Of a stretch of 64,000 nucleotides of DNA, positions 51,698-61,504 are shown piece by piece. How positions within the stretch are numbered: the stretch's first letter is position 1; every line of letters begins with the position of its first letter. The DNA is from Hyphomicrobiales bacterium (lineage in GTDB: Bacteria; Pseudomonadota; Alphaproteobacteria; Rhizobiales; Rhizobiaceae), in assembly GCA_900467185.1 (NCBI GenBank), contig UBPA01000017.1, positions 62,001-126,000 of the forward strand, read 5' to 3'. The notes beneath the pieces are model-generated. The model worked only from the letters and a program-made list of their open reading frames with translations, made no database searches and was not told where the DNA came from. The position numbers and the translations under genes were made by a program.

Positions 51698-52608
51698 GAA
51701 AGAGGCTCCGTTTTCGTAGGTTGCGTCGTCAGCGACTGGAAGTCGAAAAGCTTGGGGTCGAGCAGGTGCGAGGGGTTGGCATGACCGAGGGCGCGCAGCA
51801 TCGTGTCCTTGCGGCCGGGCATGCGGGCCTCGATATCCGCCAGCATCGCCTTCATCGCATTGCGCTCCAGCCCGTCCTGCGAGCCGCAGAGGTCGCAGGG
51901 GATGATCGGAAACTGCATGGCGGCGGCGAACTTCGCGAGATCGTCTTCCGCCGCATAGGCAAGCGGCCGGAGCACCGTCAGGTCGCCCTCGTCGTTGACG
52001 AGCTTCGCCGGCATGGTCGCCAGCCGCCCGCCGTGGAAGAAGTTCATGAAGAACGTCTCGAGGATGTCCTCGCGGTGATGGCCGAGAACGAGCGCGTCGC
52101 AGCCCTCCTCCCGGGCGATCCGGTAGAGATTGCCGCGCCGCAGCCGGGAACAGAGCGCGCAATAGGTGCCGCCCGCCGGCACCTTCTCCTTCACGATCGA
52201 ATAGGTGTCGCGATATTCGATGCGGTGGCGCACGCCGATGGAGGCGAGATACTCTGGCAAGATGTGCTTGGGGAAATTCGGCTGACCCTGATCCAGATTG
52301 CAGGCGATCAGCTCGACCGGCAGCAGACCGCGCCATTGCAGGTCGATCAGCAGCGCCAGCAGGCTGTAGCTGTCCTTGCCGCCGGACACGCCGATCAGCC
52401 AGCGCTTCTGGCCGTTCAGCATCCCGAAATCGTCGATCGCCTGGCGGACATTGCGCAGGAGCCGCTTGCGCAGCTTGTTGAAGCTGACGCTGTCCGGCAT
52501 GCCACGAAAGATCGCCGGCAGATCGGCGGGCGGTTCGGCCAGAGGTTGAAGCAAAGGTTCGATGTGCGAACTCCGGAGGTCGTTCGAAAGCAGAGAATCA
52601 GGTGTCAT
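51694..52608 (-). CDS. ttcA: tRNA 2-thiocytidine synthetase
   Basis: TtcA (304 residues) thiolates cytidine 32 in tRNA using a [4Fe-4S] cluster. The PP-loop [11 protein letters not shown] (ATP binding), CxxC pair in [11 protein letters not shown] and a further cysteine in PCDLCGSQ are present. The start ATG at 52608 has a GGAAAG site 8 bases upstream; a GTG at 52632 is less likely. As a cluster-dependent enzyme it is a client of the suf system encoded in the same window. Confidence 0.95.
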   Translation of the reverse strand: MTPDSLLSNDLRSSHIEPLLQPLAEPPADLPAIFRGMPDSVSFNKLRKRLLRNVRQAIDDFGMLNGQKRWLIGVSGGKDSYSLLALLIDLQWRGLLPVELIACNLDQGQPNFPKHILPEYLASIGVRHRIEYRDTYSIVKEKVPAGGTYCALCSRLRRGNLYRIAREEGCDALVLGHHREDILETFFMNFFHGGRLATMPAKLVNDEGDLTVLRPLAYAAEDDLAKFAAAMQFPIIPCDLCGSQDGLERNAMKAMLADIEARMPGRKDTMLRALGHANPSHLLDPKLFDFQSLTTQPTKTEPLS

Positions 52609-52728
52609 CGACGGGCTTTCCGGCAGAGGCACTTCGGCGGGAGGCCGACAGGCACGCGGATGCGTTTGGATGGCCTGCCATGCCCGCCCGGCGTGTCAAG
52701 ATCAAGACAAATCGATCCGCAGATCGCG

Positions 52729-53673
52729 TTACGCGCCGAACACGGACCATCCGGTGCGGTTTGCCAGCATCTCCAGCGCCACCGAGCCGAGCTGCGAATT
52801 GCCATTCTCGTTCAGCCCCGGCGACCAGACCGCAACCGCGGCCTTGCCGGGCGCCACCGCCATGATGCCGCCGCCGACGCCGCTCTTGCCGGGAAGGCCG
52901 ACATGATAGGCGAAATCGCCGGAGCCGTCGTAATGCCCGCAGGTCAGCATCAGCGCATTGATGCGCCGCGCACGCTGGCGCGAGACGATGGAATGCCCGG
53001 TGCCCGGCTGCTGCCCGTTATTGGCGAGAAAGAGGCCGGCCTTGGCAAGCTGCACGCAGGTCATCGCGATGGCGCAGTGGTGGAAATAGACGCCCAGCAC
53101 ATGCTCCACCGGATGATCGAGCTTGCCGAAGGATCGCATGAAATTGGCGAGTGCCGCATTGCGAAAACCGGTCGCGGCCTCCGATTTCGCCACCTGCGGA
53201 TCGATCGAGATGTCCTCGTCATCGGCAAGCATCCGCATGAAGCGCAGAATCTCGCCGATCACCTCGCGCGGCGTGTGGCCGGCAAGAATGAGGTCGCTGA
53301 TGGTGATGGCGCCGGCATTGATGAAGGGATTGCGCGGCTTTCCGCCTTCGTGTTCCAGCTGCACGATCGAATTGAACGCCGATCCCGACGGCTCGCGCCC
53401 CACCCGCTTCCACAAGCGCTCGCCATGCTTGCCGAGCGCCAGCGTCAGCGTAAAGACCTTGGAAATACTCTGGATGGAAAACGGGATCGCGGCATCGCCG
53501 ACCGAAAACACCTGGCCATCGACGGTGACGATCGCCATGCCGAAACGCTTCGGATCGATGCGGGCGAGTTGCGGAATATAATCCGCGACCTTCCCCTCGC
53601 CGCGCCGCGGCTCGACGGCTGCATGGATGTCGTCCAGCACCGACTGGAGATCGAGATGTTCCGTATCCGACAT
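52729..53673 (-). CDS. glsA: glutaminase
   Basis: Glutaminase converting glutamine to glutamate and ammonia (314 residues). The serine beta-lactamase-like catalytic pair is in [11 protein letters not shown] (S69 and K72). [12 protein letters not shown] is another family motif. The ATG at 53673 has GAGGAC upstream. It follows rpsD on the same strand but after a terminator, so it has its own promoter. Confidence 0.95.
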   Translation of the reverse strand: MSDTEHLDLQSVLDDIHAAVEPRRGEGKVADYIPQLARIDPKRFGMAIVTVDGQVFSVGDAAIPFSIQSISKVFTLTLALGKHGERLWKRVGREPSGSAFNSIVQLEHEGGKPRNPFINAGAITISDLILAGHTPREVIGEILRFMRMLADDEDISIDPQVAKSEAATGFRNAALANFMRSFGKLDHPVEHVLGVYFHHCAIAMTCVQLAKAGLFLANNGQQPGTGHSIVSRQRARRINALMLTCGHYDGSGDFAYHVGLPGKSGVGGGIMAVAPGKAAVAVWSPGLNENGNSQLGSVALEMLANRTGWSVFGA

Positions 53674-53711
53674 GGGGTCCTCACGTCGTTGCCAGGCGGT
53701 TCTTCGCATGA

Positions 53712-53742
53712 AAAAAGCCGCCCCAAATGGAGCGGCTTTTTC
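53712..53742 (-). terminator. rho-independent terminator of rpsD
   Basis: AAAAAAGCCGC (53712-53722) and GCGGCTTTTT (53733-53742) form a stem with an additional internal pairing; read on the minus strand it ends in TTTTTT. It lies 33 bases after the rpsD stop. Confidence 0.9.
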
Positions 53743-53775
53743 CCGAATGTGCAAGGCCGAAGCCTGCCGACACGC

Positions 53776-54393
53776 TTATCGCGAATAGAATTCGACGACG
53801 AGGTTCGGTTCCATGATAACGGCGTAAGGTACGTCGGCGAGGAACGGAATGCGTGCGAAGGTCGCAACCATCTTGTTGTGATCGACTTCGATGTAGTCGG
53901 GAACGTCACGCTCTGCGAGGCCGACGGCTTCGAGGACGGAGACGAGCTGCTTGGACTTTTCGCGAACTTCGATGACGTCGCCGACCTTGCAGCGGTACGA
54001 ACCGATGTTGACGCGAACGCCGTTGACTGTGACGTGGCCATGGTTGACGAACTGACGGGCAGCAAAGACCGTGGGAACGAACTTGGCGCGGTACACGATC
54101 GCGTCGAGACGCGATTCGAGCAGACCGATCAGGTTCTCCGAGGTGTCGCCCTTGCGGCGGTTGGCTTCGTCGTAGGTCGCGCGGAACTGCTTCTCGCGGA
54201 TGTCGCCGTAGTAGCCCTTGAGCTTCTGCTTGGCGCGCAGCTGAACACCGAAGTCCGAAAGCTTGGACTTGCGACGCTGACCGTGCTGGCCGGGGCCGTA
54301 TTCGCGGCGGTTCACCGGGGACTTCGGACGACCCCAGATGTTCTCGCCCATACGGCGATCGATTTTGTACTTGGACGATTCGCGCTTGCTCAT
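53776..54393 (-). CDS. rpsD: 30S ribosomal protein S4
   Basis: Ribosomal protein S4, 205 residues, which nucleates 30S assembly on the 16S 5' domain. The sequence [31 protein letters not shown] and the S4 fold [33 protein letters not shown] are characteristic. Start ATG at 54393 is preceded by GAAAGGAAA. It stands alone, as in other Rhizobiales. Confidence 0.98.
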   Translation of the reverse strand: MSKRESSKYKIDRRMGENIWGRPKSPVNRREYGPGQHGQRRKSKLSDFGVQLRAKQKLKGYYGDIREKQFRATYDEANRRKGDTSENLIGLLESRLDAIVYRAKFVPTVFAARQFVNHGHVTVNGVRVNIGSYRCKVGDVIEVREKSKQLVSVLEAVGLAERDVPDYIEVDHNKMVATFARIPFLADVPYAVIMEPNLVVEFYSR

Positions 54394-54496
54394 CGCATTT
54401 CCTTTCAGAACGTTGCACCCGCCCGTTGCCAGACAGGATGAAGGAAACACGCCCTCCTCTGAACCGCTTGCGCCGTTCTGACAGGCCTCTCACATT

Positions 54497-54527
54497 ACGC
54501 TAACGGAGACGCCACGGGACATGTCAA
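54497..54527 (-). promoter_or_regulatory. candidate promoter of rpsD
   Basis: TTGACA (54527-54522) with a -10-like TAGCGT (54502-54497) 19 bases away, about 105 bases before the rpsD start. The -35 is perfect, the -10 weak. A CCGGGC/GCCCGG stem-loop (about 54536-54554) lies upstream. Confidence 0.4.
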
Positions 54528-54606
54528 ATAAAACACCGGGCATTGCGGCCCGGCGTTGTCGCGATGTTTAGGGGCAAGTCATGGAATTGTCAACATAGGG
54601 CGAGCG

Positions 54607-54635
54607 TTGAGGTGACAGAGGATCTACGGTATATA
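54607..54635 (+). promoter_or_regulatory. promoter of vapBC
   Basis: TTGAGG (54607-54612), 17 bases, TATATA (54630-54635). The predicted start is about 18 bases before the vapB ATG. Confidence 0.55.
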
Positions 54636-54657
54636 AGAGACGAGCAAAGGACGAGCG

Positions 54658-54897
54658 ATGCAGATCACCTTGAATATCGACGATGACGTGTTCGCGACCG
54701 CGAAAAGGGTCGCCGAACGGCAGAGCCGCCCGGTCGCCAGCGTGATCTCCGAGATGGCGCGTCGCGGCATGGCAAGCGGTGACGTCGTCACTTTGGAACG
54801 GATCAGGCAGATTCAGGACGAGATGGACGAGGAGGAGGTACGCGAGGCCAATGATTTTTCTGCTGGACGTCAACCTCCTGATCGCGCTGGCCGATAA
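54658..54897 (+). CDS. vapB: VapB-type antitoxin
   Basis: Antitoxin of 79 residues with a ribbon-helix-helix start (MQITLNIDDDVFATAKRVAERQSRPVASVISEMARRG) and an acidic C-terminus (IQDEMDEEEVREAND). AAGGA stands 6 bases before the ATG. The reading frame overlaps the toxin gene by 47 bases. Confidence 0.82.
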   Translation: MQITLNIDDDVFATAKRVAERQSRPVASVISEMARRGMASGDVVTLERIRQIQDEMDEEEVREANDFSAGRQPPDRAGR

Positions 54898-55282
54898 GAA
54901 GCACGCCCATCATGATCGTGCGCAGGAGTGGTTCCGTACGGATGCCCTTGATGGCTGGGCGACATGCCCCATCACGGAAAACGGCCTGATCCGCATTCTG
55001 TCGAACTCCGCCTATAGCAACGCTGTGCGCCACTGCGCTGAGGCGCAAGCGGCGCTTTCATCGCTCCGTGTGCGGGGACGTCATCATTTCTGGGCAGACG
55101 ACATCAGCCTGACGAACCACGCCGTCTTCGATCTGAAAGGTCTGTCTTCCAAAGACAGCACCGATACCTACCTCCTCGGCCTTGCCAGATCGAAAGGCGG
55201 CAAACTCGCGACACTTGACCGGCGCCTGTCGACGCAGGCCGTCATCGGCGGCGCAGAAGCCCTCCACCTCATCCCGACCTGA
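54851..55282 (+). CDS. vapC: PIN-domain VapC-type toxin
   Basis: Ribonuclease toxin of the PIN family, 143 residues. Acidic residues for metal binding are visible: D in FLLDVNLLIALAD, E in PITENGLIRIL, D in SSKDSTDTYLLGLA and D in LATLDRRLS. The ATG at 54851 is preceded by GAGG. It cleaves RNA (typically tRNA or rRNA) when freed from VapB. It ends one base before the convergent HerA-like gene. Confidence 0.87.
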   Translation: MIFLLDVNLLIALADKKHAHHDRAQEWFRTDALDGWATCPITENGLIRILSNSAYSNAVRHCAEAQAALSSLRVRGRHHFWADDISLTNHAVFDLKGLSSKDSTDTYLLGLARSKGGKLATLDRRLSTQAVIGGAEALHLIPT

Positions 55283-55283
55283 C

Positions 55284-56795
55284 CTATTCCGCAGCGCTCC
55301 GCGCGTCCATGTCGAGCGCGGCATTGGGATCGCCCGGCGCCGTCTCGGCATTCAGGTCGGGAAACGCCACGATGCGCCGGCCCGACGCGTCGCCATGCAC
55401 GACGATCAGCCCCTGCTCCTCGAAATAGCCGAGCAGACGGCGGGCGCGGCGGGCGGAATGGGTGCCGTAGGCGCGCGCGATCATCAGGTCGGACGGGCAT
55501 GGCAGCCCGCGCAAGGCCGCTTGCGCAACATTGAGAAACACGCCTTGCAGATCCTCCGTCACCTGGCGCGACAGGTCGAGCGCCGTTGTCCAGGCGTCGC
55601 TTGCGGCCGTCTCGACATCGACGCCGGACCGGCTGATCGCCATTTTGCGGCGGAAGGCGGGCAGCGAAAGGGCGGCCCCTGGCACGCGGCGGATCCGGCA
55701 GCGCACGAGGAAATCCTGGAACAGCTCCGCATCGGCGCGGAACGCCGCACCGGGATGGTCGAGGATCTCGGCCAGGATCTGGTCGAGCAGCGCTTCGCGG
55801 TCGGCCGGCGGCATGTCCGGCTGCTGCGGACGCGCCTCGACAGGTGCCACGGGTTCCGGGCGGGGACGCGACAGTTCGGCCAGAATATCCGTCGCCGGCC
55901 GGGGTGCGGGCGCCGTGCGGCGCGTCAGCGGCCGGGTGAGCTCGTCCGGGTCGGGCGTGAAGATCAGGTCTTCCACATCCGCCATCGCCTCCGGCAGCGG
56001 CGTCAGCATCGGGCTCGTCGAACGGGCCGAGGTCTCGACCGTCCCGATCGTCACCGGCAGCGGGCGACGCGAAAGCGCCGGCCCAAGCGCCACGAAGGAG
56101 CCGCGCTTCAGATCGCGAAACATCTCCGCCGTGCGGCGGTCCATGCCGAGCAGATCGGCGGCGCGGGCCATGTCGATATCGAGAAAGGTGCGTCCCATCA
56201 GGAAGTTGGAGGCTTCCGCTGCCACGTTTTTGGCAAGCTTCGCCAGCCGCTGCGTCGCGATCACGCCGGCGAGACCGCGCTTGCGGCCGCGGCACATGAG
56301 ATTGGTCATCGCGCCGAGCGAGAGCTTGCGCACCTCTTCGGTCACGTCGCCCCCCACCGAGGGCGCAAACAGCTGTGCCTCGTCCACGACCACGAGGATC
56401 GGATACCAGAATTCCCGGTCCGCATCGAACAGAGCGTTGAGAAACAGGCCGGCGGTGCGCATCTGCTGCTCGATATCGAGCCCTTCGAGCGAGAGCACGC
56501 AGGATACGCGATGCTGACGGATGCGCGAGGCGATACCCACGAGCTCCGCCTCCGTGCGCTCGCCTTCCACCACCACATGGCCGAACTTGTCGGCCAGCGT
56601 CACGAAGTCGCCTTCCGGGTCGATGATGCACTGCTGCACCCAGGGCGCGGACTGCTCGAGAAGACGGCGCAGCAGATGCGACTTCCCGGAGCCGGAATTG
56701 CCCTGCACCAGAAGGCGCGTTGCCAGCAGTTCCTCGATATCGAGCGGTACGGACGCGCCGTCCATCGCCGTCCCCATGTCGATGCCGACCTTCAT
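55284..56795 (-). CDS. HerA-like ATPase (DUF87 family)
   Basis: P-loop ATPase of 503 residues related to HerA/FtsK. Walker A is VQGNSGSGKSHLLRRL (about 30-45), Walker B ILVVVDEAQLF, and the conserved arginine segment CRGRKRGLAGVIATQRLAKL follows. The C-terminal third (about 310-503) is Pro/Arg-rich, then helical with a DNA-binding-like DLMIARAYGTHSARRARRLLGYF. HerA usually works with NurA nuclease in DNA processing; no NurA is seen here. GAGGG precedes the ATG at 56795. Confidence 0.85.
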   Translation of the reverse strand: MKVGIDMGTAMDGASVPLDIEELLATRLLVQGNSGSGKSHLLRRLLEQSAPWVQQCIIDPEGDFVTLADKFGHVVVEGERTEAELVGIASRIRQHRVSCVLSLEGLDIEQQMRTAGLFLNALFDADREFWYPILVVVDEAQLFAPSVGGDVTEEVRKLSLGAMTNLMCRGRKRGLAGVIATQRLAKLAKNVAAEASNFLMGRTFLDIDMARAADLLGMDRRTAEMFRDLKRGSFVALGPALSRRPLPVTIGTVETSARSTSPMLTPLPEAMADVEDLIFTPDPDELTRPLTRRTAPAPRPATDILAELSRPRPEPVAPVEARPQQPDMPPADREALLDQILAEILDHPGAAFRADAELFQDFLVRCRIRRVPGAALSLPAFRRKMAISRSGVDVETAASDAWTTALDLSRQVTEDLQGVFLNVAQAALRGLPCPSDLMIARAYGTHSARRARRLLGYFEEQGLIVVHGDASGRRIVAFPDLNAETAPGDPNAALDMDARSAAE

Positions 56796-56898
56796 GAAAC
56801 CCTCGTTCTCGTCTGGAATGCCGCGCCGCCACGCCGGCAGCCTTCAGGCCTATCAGATTTTCCGCCGTCCCGCGCCCATCATCGGGCGCAACCCACAG

Positions 56899-57699
56899 CT
56901 AAAGCGCCGACTGATCGACCACCGTCAGCCCGAACCCCTGCAGCAGCCGCCGCGTCGCGAAGTCCGGAGCGGCCGAGGTGAAGATCGCGGGATCGATGCC
57001 CGTCAGCGGCGCGAAGCTTTCGGGCGGCGGCACCAGCCGGCGGGCCTGTCGGGCGATCGCCTCGGCGGGATCCAGCCAATCGACCGGCCAGGGCGCGAGC
57101 CTGCGGAAAACATTGGCCATGAAGGGATAATGCGTGCAGGCGAGCACGACGATGTCGGTGCGGCGCCCGTCCACCTCCCGGAAACACGGCGCGATCTCCG
57201 AGAGAACCGCGGCATCCTCGATCGTCTCTCCGCGAATATAGGCTTCCGCCATCGCCGCCAGATGCGGCGAGCCGACCAGTTGCACATCGCATTGCGCGGC
57301 AAAGGACTGGATGAGGTCGCGGGTATAGGCGCGCTTGACCGTGCCGGGCGTCGCGAGCACCGAGACCATACCGGACCGCGTCCGTTCGGCTGCCGGCTTG
57401 ATCGCGGGCACCGTGCCGACGAAGCGCATCTGCGGAAAGGCCGCGCGCACATCCGCCCCCATCAGCGTGAAGGCGGTGTTGCAGGCGATGATGCAGATTT
57501 CGGGATCGTGCTCGGCGATCAACCGCCCGAACAGCGCCACGATCCGCGCCGTCAGCGCGTCCAGATCCGTCCAGTCGCCATAGGGAAAACCGGCATCGTC
57601 GGCGACATAGACGAAGTGCCGCTCCGGCATCAGCACCCGCGCCTCGCGCAGCACCGTCAGTCCGCCGATACCGCTGTCGAAGACGAGAACCGGCTTCAT
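56899..57699 (-). CDS. murI: glutamate racemase
   Basis: Racemase producing D-glutamate for peptidoglycan (266 residues). The two catalytic cysteines are C73 (IACNTAF) and C188 (VLACTHYPF), with DSGIGGLTV (D8,S9) at the N-terminus. It starts one base after the stop of the upstream methyltransferase gene, suggesting an operon. Confidence 0.96.
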   Translation of the reverse strand: MKPVLVFDSGIGGLTVLREARVLMPERHFVYVADDAGFPYGDWTDLDALTARIVALFGRLIAEHDPEICIIACNTAFTLMGADVRAAFPQMRFVGTVPAIKPAAERTRSGMVSVLATPGTVKRAYTRDLIQSFAAQCDVQLVGSPHLAAMAEAYIRGETIEDAAVLSEIAPCFREVDGRRTDIVVLACTHYPFMANVFRRLAPWPVDWLDPAEAIARQARRLVPPPESFAPLTGIDPAIFTSAAPDFATRRLLQGFGLTVVDQSAL

Positions 57700-57700
57700 G

Positions 57701-58561
57701 TCAGCCCTCGCTCTCGTCCGGCGTGATCGTCTCCGGCGACATAACAGGTCGGCCGGCCCCGCTCCGCCCGTCCGCGGGTGCACCCGCGCCGCGCGGCGTT
57801 TCCCGCGTAAAGCGGTCGAGCGAGGAAATGACGCCGCGGATGACGCGGATTTCGGTGGCGCTGAAGCTGGGCCGCGTCAGAACCGCCCGCAAATTGTCGA
57901 CCAGCTTCGGGCGCTTGGCGAGCGGCCGGAAATAGCCCCGCGCATCGAGCGCCTCCTCCACATGGTCGAACAGCCCCTGCAGATCCGTCTTGGTCGCCGG
58001 CTGCTGCGGCAGCGCCTGAAAGGACGTCTGGTCCTGCGACACCATCGATGTCTTCATCCACTCGTAGGACATCAGCAGCACGGCCTGCGCGAGATTGAGC
58101 GAGGCGAAGGCCGGATTGACCGGAAACGTCACGATCTCGTCGGCCAGCGCGATCTCCTCATTGGTGAGACCCGTGCGTTCGCGACCGAAAAGAATGCCGG
58201 TCTTCTCGCCCATGGCGAAGCGGCCGCGCAGCGTCTCCGCCGCCACGCCCGGCGCCCGCACCGGCTTGTAGCCGTAACGGTCGCGCGCCGTCGTCGCATA
58301 GACGAAGTTGAGGTCGGCAACCGCCTCTTCCGTGGTCTCGTAAAGCTTGGCCGCGTTGATGACGTGGTCGGCCCGGCTGGCGGCGGCCTGCGCCTTTTCG
58401 CTCGGCCAGCCGTCGCGCGGGTTGACGAGACGCAGTTCGGCCAGCCCGAAATTCGCCATCGCCCGGGCGACCATGCCGATGTTTTCGCCGAGCTGCGGAT
58501 GGACCAGAATGATCGCCGGTCCCTCCGCCAGAAGCGGGCGCTCGCTGTTCGTGCCTGCCAT
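57701..58561 (-). CDS. trmJ: TrmJ-like SPOUT RNA methyltransferase
   Basis: SPOUT-class 2'-O-methyltransferase of 286 residues, probably tRNA Cm/Um32. Motifs are [22 protein letters not shown] at the N-terminus, the knot motif [19 protein letters not shown], and [21 protein letters not shown]. The C-terminal tail is longer and disordered. It is upstream of murI in one transcript. Confidence 0.86.
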   Translation of the reverse strand: MAGTNSERPLLAEGPAIILVHPQLGENIGMVARAMANFGLAELRLVNPRDGWPSEKAQAAASRADHVINAAKLYETTEEAVADLNFVYATTARDRYGYKPVRAPGVAAETLRGRFAMGEKTGILFGRERTGLTNEEIALADEIVTFPVNPAFASLNLAQAVLLMSYEWMKTSMVSQDQTSFQALPQQPATKTDLQGLFDHVEEALDARGYFRPLAKRPKLVDNLRAVLTRPSFSATEIRVIRGVISSLDRFTRETPRGAGAPADGRSGAGRPVMSPETITPDESEG

Positions 58562-58655
58562 ATCGTTCCTATTCCAAGCGGTGCCGCGTCCGAAACCGCA
58601 TCTGTCTCACGTCGCCGCTTCGTCGCACAGATCGGCCGGTTTTGAAAGACGCCGC

Positions 58656-59192
58656 CTATTGCGCGCCCTGCGCGGCGATGGCGGCCAGTTCCGCCTTCAG
58701 CGAGCCCTGCTCGCCGCCGCGCAGGATATCGTCGATCACGGGATGCCCGTTTTCCTCGACCACGACGAAGTGCAGTTCGGCCGGCTTCCGGTCGCCCGGA
58801 TCATCAAGGCACGATATATTGTCGAAGGTGACGGCCACATCGGCGCGCCCGGCTGCGGATGTCGCCGGCGCGATCTTCAGGTCCTTCAGCGAGCAGCTGT
58901 CCTGCCCGCTGACGATCGGGTCGTAGTCGAGCGGCGAATCGCCATCTTCGAAGGCGGGAAAGCGAGTCGCGTCTTTGTAGACGCGCACGAAATCGCGACT
59001 GTAGATGCGGCCGAGACGCTCGTCGTCGAAGTAATCGCGCGGTTCGCCGACAGGCGTTTCCGACCAGCCGTTCTGCGCTTCCGCCATGATTTCCTTGACC
59101 GGCGCCGTGAGGTCGGCAGCCTGCGCCGCCGTGCCGGCCAGCGCTCCGGGGCCTGCGAGAGCGAGAAGGGTAAAGAGAAGGATTCGTTTCAC
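58656..59192 (-). CDS. secreted DUF3828-like protein
   Basis: Exported protein of 178 residues (signal MKRILLFTLLALAGPGALAGTAAQA), with features of the DUF3828 group: VTFDNISCLDDPGDRKPAELHFVVVEENGHPVIDDIL. Two cysteines in the mature part may form a disulfide. The start is GTG at 59192, overlapping the FUSC gene stop (GTGA), so it is coupled to that transporter gene. Function unknown. Confidence 0.78.
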   Translation of the reverse strand: MKRILLFTLLALAGPGALAGTAAQAADLTAPVKEIMAEAQNGWSETPVGEPRDYFDDERLGRIYSRDFVRVYKDATRFPAFEDGDSPLDYDPIVSGQDSCSLKDLKIAPATSAAGRADVAVTFDNISCLDDPGDRKPAELHFVVVEENGHPVIDDILRGGEQGSLKAELAAIAAQGAQ

Positions 59193-61327
59193 GCGCGGCT
59201 CTCCTGATGCGGCCCCGGCCCGGTCGGCGGGGATGTCTGTGGCGCGTCCCCCGCCTCCAGCTCCGGCTCCAGCCGCGACAGCGTCAGCGCGATCATTTCC
59301 AGGCCGACGAGGGACGATTGCCGCGATAGGCGGAAATGACGGCGCTTGCGCGGCAGCGCCGCCCGCTTCGTCAAAAATAACGCGCCACCCCTCGCCTCGA
59401 TCCGGTCGATGGCGGCAAGCGCCTCCGCCATCAGCGGCACCATCTGCGCGGACGGAAGACCGCCTTTGTCAGGTCCCCTTGCAGCGACGATCTGCAGGTC
59501 AGGCCCGCTGCGTGCGGGATCGGCCGCAAGCCCGCCGGCGAAGGTCCGCGCCCAGTAGGTCGCGGTCATCAGCGTCATCAGCGTCTGCCGCACCACGCCC
59601 GGCCGCGTGACCAGCTGCCAGGAGGAGCCGAGCGGCCGGACGACCGAGGACAGTTCGGCATAGGCCCGCTCCAGCACCTGCGACCGGTGGATGAGATCAA
59701 AGCCGCTGCGCCCTTCCGCGGCCTCCGTCAGCAGGCGCCGCAGTGCCGTGCACCAGCGCTGAAGCGCTTCGCCCGCCAGTGTTTCCGTCCGCGCGGGAAA
59801 GACGAGAAAGGCCACCGCCAGCCCCGCAAGCGAGCCGATCACGGTTTCTTCCAGTCGCAGGATCAGCACCTCCGTCGTCAGGCTGCCGATCAGGCTGTAG
59901 ACCAGCGCCAGCACGATCGACACGAAGAAGGTCATGGCCGCATAGGAGATGGCTAGGAGGTAGAATGCCAGAAACACGCAGACAGCGGCGAGGATGAGAA
60001 CGACCGGCGTCATCGTTTGCAGCAGGCTCGCTGCGACGAGACCGACGGCGATGCCGAACAACGTCCCGATCGACCGCTGCACGGCCCGCATCGCCGTATC
60101 TCCGCGGGAGCGCGTGTTGGTAAAGACGAGAAAGGCCGAGAGCACCGCCCAGAACCAGCGCTCCCGCGACAGCATCAGCCCGAAGACCATGGCAAGCGCG
60201 GAGGCGAGCGTGATCTGGATCGCCGTGCGCAGCGCCGGGTTGGACAGGCTGAGGCCTGCCCGCTTGAGCCCGACCGCGCCGGCAGTGTCGGGCACCGTCT
60301 GAATCCCCGGCGCGGCATCCGGCGCCGCCACGAGCCGCTGCACTGCAACGGCAAGCCGCCGCCGCACGGCATCGAGCGACAGGCAGGCATCGATCGTCTC
60401 CTGCAGATAGACATCATCCGGTGCCGATCGCGCGGCGTTGCGGGCTGCTCGCTCCACCCTCTCCCGCGGCCCGGCGCGCAGGGCGGCAACCATCCGCGCC
60501 GGCGGAAAGGCCTGCCGCGAGAGCACGACAAGGCTCTCGGCCGCGACATGCAATTCGAAGAGGCAGATCGTCACGGCGATGCGGCGCGGATCGTCCCGCT
60601 CCGCATCGTGGCGACCGTCCGTCTCGGGCCGCGCCGGCACGAAGCTTTCCGCCATCAGCACGGCATCCTTCAGCCGCTCCACCTGCCGGTCCATCTGCAG
60701 ACGATCGCGCACGTCGATCCCGCCGGTGGTCGCGGAAATCTTGGCGAGGATGCGATCGACGCGCGTTTCCACGGCCGCCACCGCCCGGCCGAGATCGACC
60801 CGCCAGTCGTCGGCCAGCACGAAGCGGCGGACGCCCTGCCCGACCAGAAGCGCCGTCAGCGGCCCGAGCGCCGTGGCCGGCAGGTCGCCCAGCGCGGGCC
60901 GGAGATAGGCGCCGATGAAATAGGACATGAAGGCGAACATGCCGAGCGCGAAGCCGCGGGCCCCGAAGGTCCGAGCATAGGTGGCGAGGAAGATGAGCAC
61001 GAGAAAGGCGAGATCCGAGACGACCCGTGTGCCTTCCAGGACGGCCGCGAGCCAGACGACGCCGATGCAGACGCCGCAGCCGAGAAGCCGCGTCACGAAC
61101 TGCTCGCGCATCGAGGCATCTTTCACCGACAGGCCGCTCTGGATCGACAGCGTGATGGCCAGCGCATAGGCGGCTTTCGGCAGGGGCAGGACGACGACGT
61201 GCAGGGCCGCGAGCAGGCCGACGGACAGGCAGACGCTCAGCGTGACGCGTAGCCCGGTGCGCAGCCGGGAAAAGGCCGGATCGTTGGCGAGCAGCCAGTC
61301 CCGCAGTGATGACGCATCCATGACCAT
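59189..61327 (-). CDS. FUSC family membrane protein (AaeB-like exporter)
   Basis: Membrane protein of 712 residues in the FUSC/DUF2955-type family. It has two blocks of several helices (about residues 25-160 and 365-480) separated by soluble regions. The first block includes TLSIQSGLSVKDASMREQFVTRLLGCGVCIG, the second RAVQRSIGTLFGIAVGL. Relatives export aromatic acids or related compounds with a membrane-fusion partner; no such partner is next to it. Start ATG 61327 or 61321, neither with a strong ribosome site. Confidence 0.87.
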   Translation of the reverse strand: MVMDASSLRDWLLANDPAFSRLRTGLRVTLSVCLSVGLLAALHVVVLPLPKAAYALAITLSIQSGLSVKDASMREQFVTRLLGCGVCIGVVWLAAVLEGTRVVSDLAFLVLIFLATYARTFGARGFALGMFAFMSYFIGAYLRPALGDLPATALGPLTALLVGQGVRRFVLADDWRVDLGRAVAAVETRVDRILAKISATTGGIDVRDRLQMDRQVERLKDAVLMAESFVPARPETDGRHDAERDDPRRIAVTICLFELHVAAESLVVLSRQAFPPARMVAALRAGPRERVERAARNAARSAPDDVYLQETIDACLSLDAVRRRLAVAVQRLVAAPDAAPGIQTVPDTAGAVGLKRAGLSLSNPALRTAIQITLASALAMVFGLMLSRERWFWAVLSAFLVFTNTRSRGDTAMRAVQRSIGTLFGIAVGLVAASLLQTMTPVVLILAAVCVFLAFYLLAISYAAMTFFVSIVLALVYSLIGSLTTEVLILRLEETVIGSLAGLAVAFLVFPARTETLAGEALQRWCTALRRLLTEAAEGRSGFDLIHRSQVLERAYAELSSVVRPLGSSWQLVTRPGVVRQTLMTLMTATYWARTFAGGLAADPARSGPDLQIVAARGPDKGGLPSAQMVPLMAEALAAIDRIEARGGALFLTKRAALPRKRRHFRLSRQSSLVGLEMIALTLSRLEPELEAGDAPQTSPPTGPGPHQESRA

Positions 61328-61504
61328 GCCGTATCGACGCTCGATCCGCTGTTTTCAAACGATAAGATCGCGAAAGTCGCACAAGTTTTCGTGCCCGCCG
61401 CTTTGCCTTGGGCCCCGCCAATGCTATAGCGCCACCTATCGTCCGTTCCGCAAACGGGGCATCCGTTCATTCCAGCCCCACTCCAAGCTACGAGGCACGT
61501 TTTC

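Noticed and set aside
51721-54441. 906-residue plus-strand frame opposite ttcA, glsA and rpsD
   Set aside because: It runs across three recognisable minus-strand genes, which makes it a shadow.
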